Shown here one piece after another: positions 55,064-64,000 of a stretch of 64,000 nt of DNA; the stretch's first letter is position 1; each line of letters opens with the position of its first letter. The position numbers were made by a program, and so were the translations under genes. The DNA comes from Dictyobacter formicarum (GTDB lineage: Bacteria; Chloroflexota; Ktedonobacteria; Ktedonobacterales; Ktedonobacteraceae), in contig NZ_BNJJ01000005.1 in the NCBI RefSeq assembly GCF_016587435.1, forward strand, positions 186,001 to 250,000, read 5' to 3'. The notes under the pieces are model-generated. The model had not been told where the DNA came from, did no database searches, and saw only the letters and a program-made list of their open reading frames with translations.

Positions 55064-56062
55064 TTATTTTTTGCTGAAAGCAGCATCGAAGGCCACATTG
55101 GAGGGAGCAAAGTCGGAGCGGCGCACAAAGGCCAGTGCATCCTGCGCCCCATACTCGCGATCCATACCAGAATCTTCCCACTCGATCGAGAGGGGTCCCT
55201 GATAACCGATACGGTTCAAGGTACGAATGATCGACTCGAAATCAACATCGCCATGTCCGGGCGAGACAAAATCCCAACCGCGCTCGGCCTCGCCAAAGTT
55301 TAGATGAGAGGCCAGGATGCTGCGGCGACCATTCAGATGACGCTTGGAGTCTTTGACGTGCACGTGATAGATGCGATCAGCGAACTCAGCCAGGAAGGTT
55401 GCCGAATCCAGGAACTGAGGCACCAGGTGGCTGGGATCAAAGTTGATGCCAAAACCCGGACGATTATTGATCGCGTCCAACGTCTTACGCGTTGTCACGA
55501 AGTCGTAGGCGATTTCGGTTGGGTGAACCTCTAATGCAAACTTGACACCCTCTTGATCAAAAACGTCGATAATTGGATTCCAACGGTTGGCAAAATCTGC
55601 ATAACCGCGCTCAATCTCAGCAAAATCGTTGGGTGGGAAAGAATAGAGCATATGCCAGACACTTGAGCCGGTAAAACCAGTGACGCGATCGACACCAAAT
55701 TTAGCAGCGGCGCGCGCGATATCTTTCATACGCTCAGCAGCGCGTTTGCGAACACCTTCGGGCTCTCCATCGCCCCATACCGCCTGCGGCAAAATGTTTT
55801 TATGCCGTGGATCAATAGGATCACAGGTCGCCTGACCAATCAGATGAGCACCAACAGCATAAACTTTCAAATTGTATTTGTCTAAAATAGCGCGCAACGA
55901 CTCGGCATAACCAGGCTCGTTAAGGATACGAACCTCGTCAAAATGCTGGCCGGAAGTCGCCAATTCAAGACCATCAAAACCCCAGCGGCTCGCTTTGGCA
56001 GCTAATTCTTCCAAAGGTAGGTCGCCCCATTGGCCAGTAAAAAGTGTGACAGGTCGTGCCAT
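55064..56062 (-). CDS. Xylose-isomerase-like TIM-barrel sugar isomerase/epimerase
   Basis: 332 residues of the AP-endonuclease-2/IolE-like family. Metal-site residues are visible in VKFALEVHPTE, GINFDPSHLV, YHVHVKD and SIEWEDSG. It begins VTLFTGQWGDLPLEELAAKASRWGFDGLELA, the usual start. Members isomerise or epimerise sugars or inositol derivatives; the substrate is unknown. AGGGGGACGTA precedes the ATG. It is monocistronic and divergent from the metallophosphoesterase gene. Confidence 0.88.
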   Translation of the reverse strand: MARPVTLFTGQWGDLPLEELAAKASRWGFDGLELATSGQHFDEVRILNEPGYAESLRAILDKYNLKVYAVGAHLIGQATCDPIDPRHKNILPQAVWGDGEPEGVRKRAAERMKDIARAAAKFGVDRVTGFTGSSVWHMLYSFPPNDFAEIERGYADFANRWNPIIDVFDQEGVKFALEVHPTEIAYDFVTTRKTLDAINNRPGFGINFDPSHLVPQFLDSATFLAEFADRIYHVHVKDSKRHLNGRRSILASHLNFGEAERGWDFVSPGHGDVDFESIIRTLNRIGYQGPLSIEWEDSGMDREYGAQDALAFVRRSDFAPSNVAFDAAFSKK

Positions 56063-56318
56063 TACGTCCCCCTTACAAGTTTTTCATTAAGCGCCCCATC
56101 GATCAGTCTGCATATACGCTTGTTAAGCGGCTGCGCTGTTCGTTGGGAAACCACACCATCGTTTGTACTTGAGTATACCACATGCGAAAAAAACATTTGG
56201 GAACGCCACTGTTTCCCTTTCGCTCGGTACTCTGTCGATAGCTACTAGTAAGGTCGCTACAAACATGATAAAATAACCACACTTACAAGTATCATATATT
56301 TTGAATAGAGTATGCTGC

Positions 56319-57575
56319 ATGCGTTACGCGATCTTTACCGATATTCACGCGAATTTAGAAGCACTAGAAGCAGTGCTCGCAAAAATTGATGAAATAGCTC
56401 AAGAGGAACCAATTGATGAAATCTGGTTTTTAGGAGACCTGGTAGGCTATGGTCCCAATCCAAATGAGTGCATCAAAAAATTACGCGAGCGCACTGATGT
56501 TATTATTGCTGGCAATCACGACTGGGCTGCGGTTGGAAAACTGGATCTCGACGATTTCAGTGAAGCTGCACGCATCTCTGCCGAATGGACGGCCGCACAA
56601 CTCACGGAAGAGAATCGCGCGTTCCTGGCCAATTTGCCAGAACGTATTCAGAAGGATGAGTGCCTGCTGGTCCATGGTAGTCCTTACGGCCCACTCTGGG
56701 AGTATCTGACGTCGGAAGTACTGGCGGAAAGAAGTTTTCAGCATTTTAATAACCGCTACTGCTTTGTTGGACATACTCATGTGCCGGTCATTTTCCAGCA
56801 ACCAGACACAGTTGCCAACACCCCAACCAGCCCATTAGCAGCAGATGAGGTGTTGGGAGCCCTGGACGATGAGGATGTGGCAAAGATAGAATCGGCTGAT
56901 GGAGCAACCCCTTCTGACACATTAGAGGAACAGAACAATGAGACAACCACTGTGGGGGTCGCGCGGCAGCAGTCTCAAGCCACTCAGTCCTCAGATAAAA
57001 CTGAGAGTGCCCATACAGAAACCGAACAGATTCAAAATCTGGTAGCCGATGCAGCCGATGCAATCGCTGATCTGCAACATCAGATTGCTGATGATGCACC
57101 CGAAGCCAACCCTGATACTCCTTCTGAGCTGAAAGAGATCATTATCCATCAGGAGGCCAGCAACAATCTGAATGATGAGGAAACGGCGATGGATGACGAG
57201 GAAAATGAGGCAGCAGCAGATGACAACATCTCCTCGGAAGAAACCATTCAGGATGCTGAAGATCTCATTAATCAGGAAATTGAAGAGCTCTTAACCCTGC
57301 TAGGACTCAGCCAGAGCATGATTGAAGTTACCAATGAGATGCTGGTGCCACCGGAGGGTTTCTGGCAGGCTCCTGAAAACTATCGAGCCATTGTCAATCC
57401 CGGCGGTGTTGGTCAGCCACGCGATGGGGATCCACGTGCTGCTTTTATGATTTATGATACCAATGGTGGCTTCACTTTTTATCGCATACCCTATTCATTT
57501 GAGAAAACGCAGGAAAAGATTGAGAAGGCGAAATTACCACAATATCTGGCCACACGCCTTGCTTATGGTCGCTAA
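56319..57575 (+). CDS. Calcineurin-like metallophosphoesterase with a large acidic insert
   Basis: About 418 residues against roughly 240 for close relatives. Metal ligands: D8 and H10 in FTDIHANLEAL, D40 in FLGDLVGYGPNP, N66-H67 in AGNHD, H119 in VHGSP, and GHTH at 151-154. After GHTHVPVIF comes an insert of about 180 residues, very rich in Glu, Asp, Gln, Asn and Ala, before the fold resumes at YRAIVNPGGVGQPRDGDPRA. The insert must loop out of the barrel. Nucleotide or RNA-end phosphoesterase activity is plausible. The pth gene starts 12 bases later, so both are co-transcribed. Confidence 0.85.
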   Translation: MRYAIFTDIHANLEALEAVLAKIDEIAQEEPIDEIWFLGDLVGYGPNPNECIKKLRERTDVIIAGNHDWAAVGKLDLDDFSEAARISAEWTAAQLTEENRAFLANLPERIQKDECLLVHGSPYGPLWEYLTSEVLAERSFQHFNNRYCFVGHTHVPVIFQQPDTVANTPTSPLAADEVLGALDDEDVAKIESADGATPSDTLEEQNNETTTVGVARQQSQATQSSDKTESAHTETEQIQNLVADAADAIADLQHQIADDAPEANPDTPSELKEIIIHQEASNNLNDEETAMDDEENEAAADDNISSEETIQDAEDLINQEIEELLTLLGLSQSMIEVTNEMLVPPEGFWQAPENYRAIVNPGGVGQPRDGDPRAAFMIYDTNGGFTFYRIPYSFEKTQEKIEKAKLPQYLATRLAYGR

Positions 57576-57587
57576 TCAGGAAATCCA

Positions 57588-58301
57588 ATGAAATTAGTTA
57601 TTGGCCTGGGTAATCCGGGCGCCCAATATGAAAAAACACGCCACAACGTGGGCTTCCACGTTGTGGATTTGCTTGCTAATATCCATGCGCTACGCTGGGA
57701 ACGCCAGGGCCGGGCCATGATTGCCAGCGGCGTAATCGGACACGAAAAAGTGGTGCTAGTTAAACCAACCACCTATATGAACAATAGTGGTGAGGCCGTC
57801 GGTGAATTGGTACGCTGGTTTAAACTTGAGCCCGATGATATCCTGGTCATCTATGATGAGCTGGATCTGCCGATCGGTCATATCCGTCTACGCGCCCGCG
57901 GTAGTTCTGGTGGTCATAATGGCATCAATAGCTTGATCAGCCACCTGCATACCAATCAGTTTCCGCGCCTGCGTGTGGGCATTGGCCGACCCACCAATAA
58001 ACATATCGACACTGTCAATTATGTCCTGGGAGTACCGGGAAGCACTGAACAAATCGAGATGGAAATTGCCGAGCGCAAGGCAGCCGATGCAGTACCTCTC
58101 TATCTGGAAAAAGGTCTGGATGCCACAATGAATCTAATCAATGTGGACCCGGAAGCACAGCAAAAAGCCGAAGAGAAACGACGCCTCAAACAGGAGCGCC
58201 GTGAACAGGAAAAGAAGCGTAAAGCAGAAGAGTTAGCGCGGCAAGCTTCAGCCGCAAAGCCAGAAAACAATCCCACAGACAATCTGGCCACCTCAGACTA
58301 A
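57588..58301 (+). CDS. pth: Peptidyl-tRNA hydrolase with a charged C-terminal tail
   Basis: 237 residues; the first 190 are a normal Pth: GLGNPGAQYEKTRHNVGFHVVD with the catalytic His, KPTTYMNNSGEAV, DELDLPIGHIRLRARGSSGGHNG and PRLRVGIGRP. The last 45 residues are an added helix of Glu, Lys, Arg and Gln that is not part of the enzyme. Pth frees peptides from tRNA after drop-off. AGGAAATCC precedes the ATG. The long tail may bind ribosomes or RNA. Confidence 0.95.
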   Translation: MKLVIGLGNPGAQYEKTRHNVGFHVVDLLANIHALRWERQGRAMIASGVIGHEKVVLVKPTTYMNNSGEAVGELVRWFKLEPDDILVIYDELDLPIGHIRLRARGSSGGHNGINSLISHLHTNQFPRLRVGIGRPTNKHIDTVNYVLGVPGSTEQIEMEIAERKAADAVPLYLEKGLDATMNLINVDPEAQQKAEEKRRLKQERREQEKKRKAEELARQASAAKPENNPTDNLATSD

Positions 58302-58335
58302 CTAACACCACCTGACGCGCCTGCAACTGTATTTT

Positions 58336-58374
58336 GAGTGCCGAAGGCACGAACTATCAGGGGCCGAAGGCACG
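58336..58374. repeat. Intergenic hairpin repeat, copy 2
   Basis: The counterpart of 216-254. GTGCC and GGCAC form the first stem around GAA, followed by TATCAGGGGCCGAAGGCACG. It lies 35 bases after the pth stop codon, again in a gene-free spacer, so it may also end transcription. Confidence 0.6.
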
Positions 58375-58458
58375 AAAAGCATACTCTTGCATGATCTGCA
58401 GATATGATCTACAATTGAACAGAAGTTCTTACTGAGCTCTTGTTGATTGGAGAGAAGA

Positions 58459-59436
58459 ATGTATCATCCAAGCACACGACTGCTAACGATCCTGGATCTC
58501 CTACAGATGCACCCCTATTTGAGTGGAGAAGAGTTGGCGCGCCGCCTGGAAGTTGAGCCCAGAACTGTGCGTCGCTACATCGGGATGCTGCAGGATATGG
58601 GAATGCCAATTGAGGGGAACCGGGGACCAGGTGGAGGCTATCGATTACGTTCGGGATTTAAATTGCCTCCACTTTTGTTTACAGAAGAAGAAGCTACTGC
58701 AGTCATGTTGGGATTATTGGGAGCATCCTGGCTGGAAATCGATCTCTCAGCTGTCGCGGTGGAAGGGGCATTGGCCAAAGTTTATCGGATATTGCCGGCT
58801 AAAGGCCGTGAGCGTCTGCAAGCTATCTCAACCAATATGATGCTTTCTCCTCAACAAAAGGATACGCGCCCCGATTCATCTCTACTGGTTCGCTTGAGCG
58901 AAGCTGCACACGCTCATCTGCGTACGACGATCGATTATAGTTCTCATCATAATCAATCCTCTACACGCACGATTGAGCCTTATGGGGTCGCGGGATGGAA
59001 AGGCCATTGGTATGTGGTGGGCTACTGCACGCTGCGCCAATCGTATCGTATGTTTCGACTGGATCGCATACACCAGGTTCAGATCCATACGGAAACGTTT
59101 GTTCCCGCCAAAGATTTTGATTATCAGGATTATATTCTTAAACACCTCGTGACCATCCCTGAAAAATGGTTAATTGAGGTAGAATTTCAAGAAGAATTCT
59201 ATCTGGTACAGCATAAAATCCCTTCGGCGCATGGCAAATTAATCCCAACTCCCACAGGAGTACTTTTTCAAAGCCATCACGTCGATTTGCCGTCGATGGC
59301 TCGCTACTTGATGAATCTCAACCTGCCATTTGTGATCCATCAACCGCCAGAGTTACGCACCGCCCTGCTACAACTGGCCGAGGACATGATTCGCATCGCG
59401 ACTGCAGGTCGAGAAAATGTGTCCGTAGAGCCTTAA
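58459..59436 (+). CDS. WYL-domain transcriptional regulator
   Basis: About 325 residues. An N-terminal HTH (STRLLTILDLLQMHPYLSGEELARRLEVEPRTVRRYIGML) is followed by a GNRGPGGGYRLRSGFKLPPLLFTEEEATAV hinge. The WYL core reads EPYGVAGWKGHWYVVGYCTLRQSYRMFRLDRI, and a WCX-like C-terminus ends it. WYL domains sense nucleic acids or nucleotides in stress and DNA-damage responses; here it precedes mfd. The ATG at 58459 has GGAG seven bases upstream. Confidence 0.9.
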   Translation: MYHPSTRLLTILDLLQMHPYLSGEELARRLEVEPRTVRRYIGMLQDMGMPIEGNRGPGGGYRLRSGFKLPPLLFTEEEATAVMLGLLGASWLEIDLSAVAVEGALAKVYRILPAKGRERLQAISTNMMLSPQQKDTRPDSSLLVRLSEAAHAHLRTTIDYSSHHNQSSTRTIEPYGVAGWKGHWYVVGYCTLRQSYRMFRLDRIHQVQIHTETFVPAKDFDYQDYILKHLVTIPEKWLIEVEFQEEFYLVQHKIPSAHGKLIPTPTGVLFQSHHVDLPSMARYLMNLNLPFVIHQPPELRTALLQLAEDMIRIATAGRENVSVEP

Positions 59437-59626
59437 AACAGGTAACACGCTTAGAATTATGCTTATAATAAAAATAAGCCCAAAATCTTTTGCTGTATTT
59501 GATACGACAGAGCTTTAAATCATTCTATAATAAGACAAAAGAGGCAAAGCATACCGTCTTGTCTAGACGAGAGCCTGGTCAGTACGGTATGATAACTAAA
59601 GTATGGAATAAGGGCAAGGCGAATGA

Positions 59627-59654
59627 CACCCCCACTGCAGGCTCGGAGGGGGTG
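59627..59654 (+). promoter_or_regulatory. Hairpin in the mfd leader
   Basis: CACCCCC (59627-59633) pairs with GGGGGTG (59648-59654) around a 14-base loop, 31 bases before the mfd start codon. Only a weak U-rich run follows. It could be an attenuator or a translational control hairpin. Confidence 0.4.
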
Positions 59655-59685
59655 CTGTTTGTACTGTCTATTGCTGGAGGATGAC

Positions 59686-62600
59686 GTGACATTACAGGGT
59701 TTATTAACAATATTGATACAGCGACCAGAGTTTCGCCGTTTACATGAAAAACTACAAAATACTGAGGGAATTCCTGCACTCACTGGCATCACAGAGGCTG
59801 CACGCCCCTATATCGCTGCCAGTCTGGCAGTTTCGTTGAAGCAACCCATGTTGATTGTGGCAGGCAACGAGGCAGAGGCGAATCAAATGACCGAGGTGCT
59901 CAAGGCTTTCGTTCCCAATCCCAGCGATGTCTTTTGTCTACCAGACCGTAATGCCCTTCCCTACGAGCGCTTAATCGGTGACGCCCTGACCACACAACGT
60001 CGCATGCAGGCGTTAATTGCCATGGTTGAACGAGAACGCACCCCTATTGTCATCTGTTCGGCGCGTGCACTTACCCAGCTGGTTATCCCTCCGCAAGAGC
60101 TCTCAGCCGCCCTTTTCCGTTTACAAACGGGACAGGAAACAGATCTAAACATGTTGATCGAGCACCTCTACAACCTTGGCTATGAGCCTGTAGCTGAAGT
60201 AGAGGAACCAGGCCAGTTTAGTCATCGCGGTGGTATTATCGATTTGTTTCCACCTACCCTGCTCCGACCGGTACGCGTCGAATTTTTTGGTGACGAAATT
60301 GAATCGATCCGCACCTTCGATCAGGAAACGCAACGCTCACTGAATACCATTGAATCATGTATTGTTGGTCCAGCGCGTGAGGCGCTGCCCGGTCGGGGAA
60401 ACGTGGCGGTCAAAGAACTCTCCCAACTGGATAGTCACACCCTGCATAAAGATGCCGAGGAGCGTTGGAAACACGACATTGAGTTGCTGGGGCAGCAACG
60501 TTCTTTTGAGGACATAGCCTTTTATCTCTCTTACTTGCACAGTCCAGCCAGTATCCTGGATTATCTACCACGTCATGGCCTGTTAATCATTGATAATCCT
60601 GCCAGCGTTCAAAATCATATCCAGGAATTGGATCTGCAGGCACAGGAGATGAAGGAGCAAAATGAGAAAGAGCACGAAAATCCAGCTCGCTTGCGCAACG
60701 CCAGCCAGGATTGGAAACAGCTGGAACCCCAGCTTCAGCAGCGGCGTCAACTGCGTTTTGCGGACATCCTCTCTACTGCCGAGAGTGAATTTGATATGCG
60801 CCAGCAGGGCGGCACAGAAAATTTGATACCTCCTTGCAGCAGCGCCAATTCGTATGGTGGTCGACTACGAGCCTTTGTGCAGGATTGTCGTAAAGCACTG
60901 GATAATCGTGATCGTGTGATCATTGTAACCATGCAGGCTCGACGCATGGCAGAAGTATTGAGTGACGAAACCATCCTGCAGAATCATACCATTGATGTAA
61001 GTCCGGGCACCAATATCAATCAGCTACCAGAAGCTGGCACACTGACTTTGATACAGGGACAATTAACCGAGGGCTGGCAATCGCGCTCATTGGCCCTGCA
61101 TGTTTACACCGATACAGAGATTTTTGGCTGGTCGAAACGACGCAACGTCCAGCGCCGCAAGCCGGTTACTCCAGCCTCATTCCTGGCAGAGGTCAACCCA
61201 GGCGACTATGTTGTCCACCAGGAACACGGCATTGGACGCTTCGAGGGCCTGGTTAAGATGAATCTAACAGGTGTCGAGCGCGAGTATCTATTGATACATT
61301 ACGCAGGAACCGACAAGCTGTATATCCCAACCGATCAGCTAGACCGTATTACACGCTATATAGGGATGGGTGACTCGGTCCCGGCTTTGAGTAAGCTGGG
61401 TACCACCGAATGGACGCGCGCTAAATCCAAGGTTAAAGAGAACGTGCAGGATGTCGCCCGTGAACTGCTTCGCCTCTATAGTGTGCGCGAAGCTGCTCAA
61501 GGGCATTCATTCCCACCGGATACAGAACAGCCATGGCTACAAGAATTGGAGGATGGCTTTCCGTATCAAGAGACACCCGACCAGCAGCGGGCAATCGATG
61601 AAGTTAAGGCAGACATGGAACTGCCACGTCCTATGGATCGATTGGTTTGTGGCGATGTGGGGTATGGCAAGACTGAGGTTGCGCTACGAGCAGCCTTCAA
61701 GTGTGTGCTCGATCAGCGCCAGGTGGCCATCCTTGTTCCAACCACGGTACTGGCCCTGCAGCACTATAACAACTTCAGGGAACGCCTCAAAGCCTATCCC
61801 GTACGTGTAGAACTGCTCAGCCGTTTCCGTTCGGAAAAAGAGCAAAAGCAGATACTGGAAGACCTGGCATTGGGCAAAGTAGACATTATTATCGGCACCC
61901 ATCGCCTGTTGCAGAAAGACGTGGTCTTCTTAAATCTAGGCTTGCTCGTCGTCGATGAAGAACAGCGTTTTGGCGTCATCCATAAAGAGCGCCTGAAACA
62001 ATTGCGAGCTGAAATTGATGTATTGACGATGACCGCCACGCCTATTCCACGTACACTACACATGTCGCTAGTCAATCTACGCGACATGAGCATTATTGAG
62101 ACGCCGCCCCAGGAAAGACTGCCAATTCGTACCACGATCCGTGAATATGATGATACGCTAATCCGAGAAGCCATCCTGCGTGAGATCGACCGCGGTGGGC
62201 AGGTCTTTTTTGTGCATAATCGCGTCCAGGGCATACAGGTACTGGCCCAGAAGCTTCAACGTCTGATCCCGGAAGCGCGTATCATCGTTGGCCATGGGCA
62301 GATGAATGAAGAACAACTTGAACGCGTCATGGTTGGTTTCTCAAATGGCGATTATGATGTACTGATCTCCACTACTATCATTGAGAACGGGCTGGATATT
62401 CCGAATGCCAATACCATCATTGTCAATAATGCCGCCTTCTTCGGCCTCTCGCAGCTTTATCAGTTACGTGGGCGGGTTGGACGCGCCACACAGCAGGCCT
62501 ACGCGTACTTCTTCTATGGCAAAAATGCCAGGCTGACGCCGGTGCAAGAAAAACGTCTGCGCGCCATTTTCGAAGCAACCGAGCTGGGCGCCGGCTTCCG

Positions 62601-63198
62601 TATCGCCATGAAAGATCTGGAGATCCGCGGAGCAGGTAGCTTACTGGGTGCAGAGCAGTCAGGCTTCATGAATTCGGTAGGCTTTGACCTCTACTGTAAA
62701 CTGCTGTCGGACGCCGTCCAGGAGCTACAGGGTAAGCAAGCGGAGATAGGTATACCCTCGACCTCGGTCGATCTCCCGATCGATGCTTACCTGCCCGATG
62801 AATATATTGGTGATCGCACGCTCAAAGTCAACTTCTATCAACGCCTCGCCAATCTCAAAGGCGCCGAGCAGGTAGAGGCCATGGCCGCGGAAATGACCGA
62901 CCGCTTTGGACCGCTGCCTGAACAGGCCCATAACCTGCTCGAGCTGGTCAACTTAAAGGTTGAGGCTGCCCAGCTGGGATATGAAGCCATCGCAATCAAA
63001 GACAATGAATTGATATTAACGGTGAAGCGCAACGTGGTTCCCAACCGTATCCTCCTCTACCGCCACTTCCGCAACGAGGCGCGTGTACAGCAGGGGATCA
63101 TTCGTATCCCACGCCGCCTGCTCGGTCCCACCTGGATGAAACAGTTAAAAGAGCTCTTGCCCATGATCACTGCTTCAGCCTCATCAACCGCATCTTGA
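59686..63198 (+). CDS. mfd: Transcription-repair coupling factor
   Basis: About 1170 residues. The UvrB-like N-terminal region (LPDRNALPYERL, FSHRGGIIDLFPP, PVRVEFFGDEIESIRTFD) is followed by the RNA polymerase-interacting CarD-like domain near residue 495-560 (NPGDYVVHQEHGIGRFEGL), the translocase with Walker A GDVGYGKTEVA near 655 and DEEQRFG near 757, the RecG-like RGAGSLLGAEQSG motif, and the C-terminal TRCF domain. It displaces stalled RNA polymerase and recruits UvrA. The start is GTG at 59686, with GGAGGATGAC upstream; an earlier in-frame ATG lies upstream of the leader hairpin and adds a Cys-rich stretch not found in Mfd. Confidence 0.97.
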   Translation: MTLQGLLTILIQRPEFRRLHEKLQNTEGIPALTGITEAARPYIAASLAVSLKQPMLIVAGNEAEANQMTEVLKAFVPNPSDVFCLPDRNALPYERLIGDALTTQRRMQALIAMVERERTPIVICSARALTQLVIPPQELSAALFRLQTGQETDLNMLIEHLYNLGYEPVAEVEEPGQFSHRGGIIDLFPPTLLRPVRVEFFGDEIESIRTFDQETQRSLNTIESCIVGPAREALPGRGNVAVKELSQLDSHTLHKDAEERWKHDIELLGQQRSFEDIAFYLSYLHSPASILDYLPRHGLLIIDNPASVQNHIQELDLQAQEMKEQNEKEHENPARLRNASQDWKQLEPQLQQRRQLRFADILSTAESEFDMRQQGGTENLIPPCSSANSYGGRLRAFVQDCRKALDNRDRVIIVTMQARRMAEVLSDETILQNHTIDVSPGTNINQLPEAGTLTLIQGQLTEGWQSRSLALHVYTDTEIFGWSKRRNVQRRKPVTPASFLAEVNPGDYVVHQEHGIGRFEGLVKMNLTGVEREYLLIHYAGTDKLYIPTDQLDRITRYIGMGDSVPALSKLGTTEWTRAKSKVKENVQDVARELLRLYSVREAAQGHSFPPDTEQPWLQELEDGFPYQETPDQQRAIDEVKADMELPRPMDRLVCGDVGYGKTEVALRAAFKCVLDQRQVAILVPTTVLALQHYNNFRERLKAYPVRVELLSRFRSEKEQKQILEDLALGKVDIIIGTHRLLQKDVVFLNLGLLVVDEEQRFGVIHKERLKQLRAEIDVLTMTATPIPRTLHMSLVNLRDMSIIETPPQERLPIRTTIREYDDTLIREAILREIDRGGQVFFVHNRVQGIQVLAQKLQRLIPEARIIVGHGQMNEEQLERVMVGFSNGDYDVLISTTIIENGLDIPNANTIIVNNAAFFGLSQLYQLRGRVGRATQQAYAYFFYGKNARLTPVQEKRLRAIFEATELGAGFRIAMKDLEIRGAGSLLGAEQSGFMNSVGFDLYCKLLSDAVQELQGKQAEIGIPSTSVDLPIDAYLPDEYIGDRTLKVNFYQRLANLKGAEQVEAMAAEMTDRFGPLPEQAHNLLELVNLKVEAAQLGYEAIAIKDNELILTVKRNVVPNRILLYRHFRNEARVQQGIIRIPRRLLGPTWMKQLKELLPMITASASSTAS

Positions 63199-63216
63199 CT
63201 ATAAGCAAACGATAAC

Positions 63217-63270
63217 AGAAAGCCTCTCTCTATCTCACTACAGCCAGTATGAGGAAGAGAGAGGCTTTCT
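63217..63270. terminator. Bidirectional terminator after mfd
   Basis: AGAAAGCCTCTCTCT (63217-63231) pairs with its complement at 63256-63270. Both ends carry pyrimidine- or purine-rich flanks suited to terminating mfd from one side and the Pro/Ala-rich gene from the other. Confidence 0.8.
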
Positions 63271-63278
63271 GGCATTGT

Positions 63279-64000
63279 TTATTGGCGACGAGTGTGCATC
63301 AGGTGGAACATAAGAGCCTGTTTATAGTCCAAAACGCTTACCAGCCCGGTTTTAATAACCTGGTTAGCCAGGTTCAACAGCGTTGAAACGACCTGCAGGC
63401 GTGTCTCATCCAAACGAGATTGCTGGCGCAGCATTTCCAGTAATTGGGTAGGACTCTGGTTAGATATTTCGAGGCCCGCTGAAATGGCCTCGACCCGTAA
63501 CCAGATCACAAGCTGGTGGCGCATCTGCTCGAAAATTGCCAGATCATCTTCACTCACAGTCATCACTTCACGGTTACCATGAGAAGTTGCTGCAGCCAGA
63601 GGGTTGTTAGGGGCAAGCGGGAAATTGCCTGCTGCTGGTCGTGCTGCGGTAGATGCCGCCGCGTTCGCCGTCTGGTTAGAAACTGCCGGTGCTGGCGTGG
63701 TCTCACCTAATGGTGAGGTCGGAGGACGAGCACCATTGTCCGCAGCCGACCTGGTGGACCGGGAGGCGGGCGTGGGCGATGCGGCTGGGGCAGGCGGAGT
63801 CTGTGCACTACGATTAACGGGTGCAGCACTCTTGCTATCATAAAGCTGGGAAAGCGAATCTAATTTGCGCGGTGCAGCCTGGGGAGGTACCGTCTCAGCG
63901 GGTCGAGCCGTCTTATTGGCGGAAGGTGGCATAGTAGCAGGCATGGACGCGGTTGGAGCGGTTGGTTGTGTTTGCCGCTGCGGAGCCACAGGTTTCTTAT
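63279..64000 (-). CDS. Pro/Ala/Thr-rich protein with a C-terminal helical domain (5' end outside window)
   Basis: At least 240 codons, open to the window edge; a GTG at 63989 could be read as a start but the frame continues upstream as Lys-Lys-Pro-Val, so the true start is probably beyond 64000. The first 140 visible residues are low-complexity Pro, Ala, Ser and Thr. The last 95 form a helical domain (VSEDDLAIFEQMRHQLVIWLRVEAISAG and LQVVSTLLNLANQVIKTGLVSVLDYKQALMFHLM). Not recognised. It converges on mfd through a shared terminator. Confidence 0.7.
   Translation of the reverse strand, partial: KKPVAPQRQTQPTAPTASMPATMPPSANKTARPAETVPPQAAPRKLDSLSQLYDSKSAAPVNRSAQTPPAPAASPTPASRSTRSAADNGARPPTSPLGETTPAPAVSNQTANAAASTAARPAAGNFPLAPNNPLAAATSHGNREVMTVSEDDLAIFEQMRHQLVIWLRVEAISAGLEISNQSPTQLLEMLRQQSRLDETRLQVVSTLLNLANQVIKTGLVSVLDYKQALMFHLMHTRRQ

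Noticed and set aside
1..64000. CRISPR array, prophage, insertion sequence or tRNA cluster
   Set aside because: No regularly spaced repeats, transposase, integrase or phage genes, and no tRNA-like cloverleaf with a TTCGA arm were seen in the spacers.

Overview
The window (about 51-53% G+C by eye, dense genes, short operons with AGGAGG-type ribosome binding sites) looks like a chromosomal segment of a heterotrophic Chloroflexota bacterium, most likely a Ktedonobacteria-like lineage. That guess rests on base composition, on the mixture of Gram-positive-like and cyanobacteria-like gene sets, and on chimeric Nuo/GltD proteins; no 16S gene is present to prove it. No rRNA, tRNA, CRISPR array, insertion sequence or prophage was seen.

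Layout. 1-8.1 kb: a cut-off zinc-ribbon-like gene, a Nudix hydrolase overlapping an Mrp-type P-loop ATPase, a YceI protein, a cysteine-less redoxin, a PLP trans-sulfuration enzyme, a 71-bp perfect palindrome, a PRC-barrel/BON protein, a DUF4126 membrane protein and a GH1 beta-glucosidase. 8.2-16.0 kb: a minus-strand iron-sulfur/flavin operon (NuoB, a NuoI-NuoE-like fusion, NuoF, and an 802-residue protein joining a NuoG-like ferredoxin, a GltD-like FAD/NAD(P) unit and three 4Fe-4S motifs), followed by a second 802-residue paralogue. The last 280 residues of the two paralogues are identical. 16.4-18.7 kb: a Gfo/Idh/MocA oxidoreductase and leuB.

18.8-28.8 kb: a chemosensory operon in the order DUF4388(PATAN), REC, REC, CheW, MCP, CheA hybrid. 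This matches the cyanobacterial pixGHIJL order, with PixG apparently split in two. 29.7-33.2 kb: a GAF/PAS histidine kinase and a KdpE-like response regulator. 33.7-39.0 kb: a PhoD-like phosphatase, then an MMPL transporter translationally coupled to a CrtC/AttH-like lipoprotein. 39.5-46.7 kb: smpB, a VOC protein, an MFS transporter preceded by a tiny membrane protein, two acetyltransferases beside a DrrAB-type ABC exporter, a compact small gene with its own promoter, leader hairpin and terminator, and a hypothetical protein.

46.8-51.5 kb: the MoxR / DUF58 / TgpA-like transglutaminase operon. 51.8-64.0 kb: acyP-gatC-gatA, a D-Ala-D-Ala carboxypeptidase, a sugar isomerase-like protein, a metallophosphoesterase with a large acidic insert followed by pth, a WYL regulator, mfd, and a cut-off Pro/Ala-rich protein.

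Strongest candidates for something undescribed: (i) the rearranged Nuo/GltD electron-transfer operon and its partly homogenised paralogue; (ii) the Pix-like chemosensory operon outside cyanobacteria with a sensor-less, Q/N/G-rich receptor; (iii) the small structured gene near 46 kb; (iv) an intergenic hairpin repeat with a compensatory base change.
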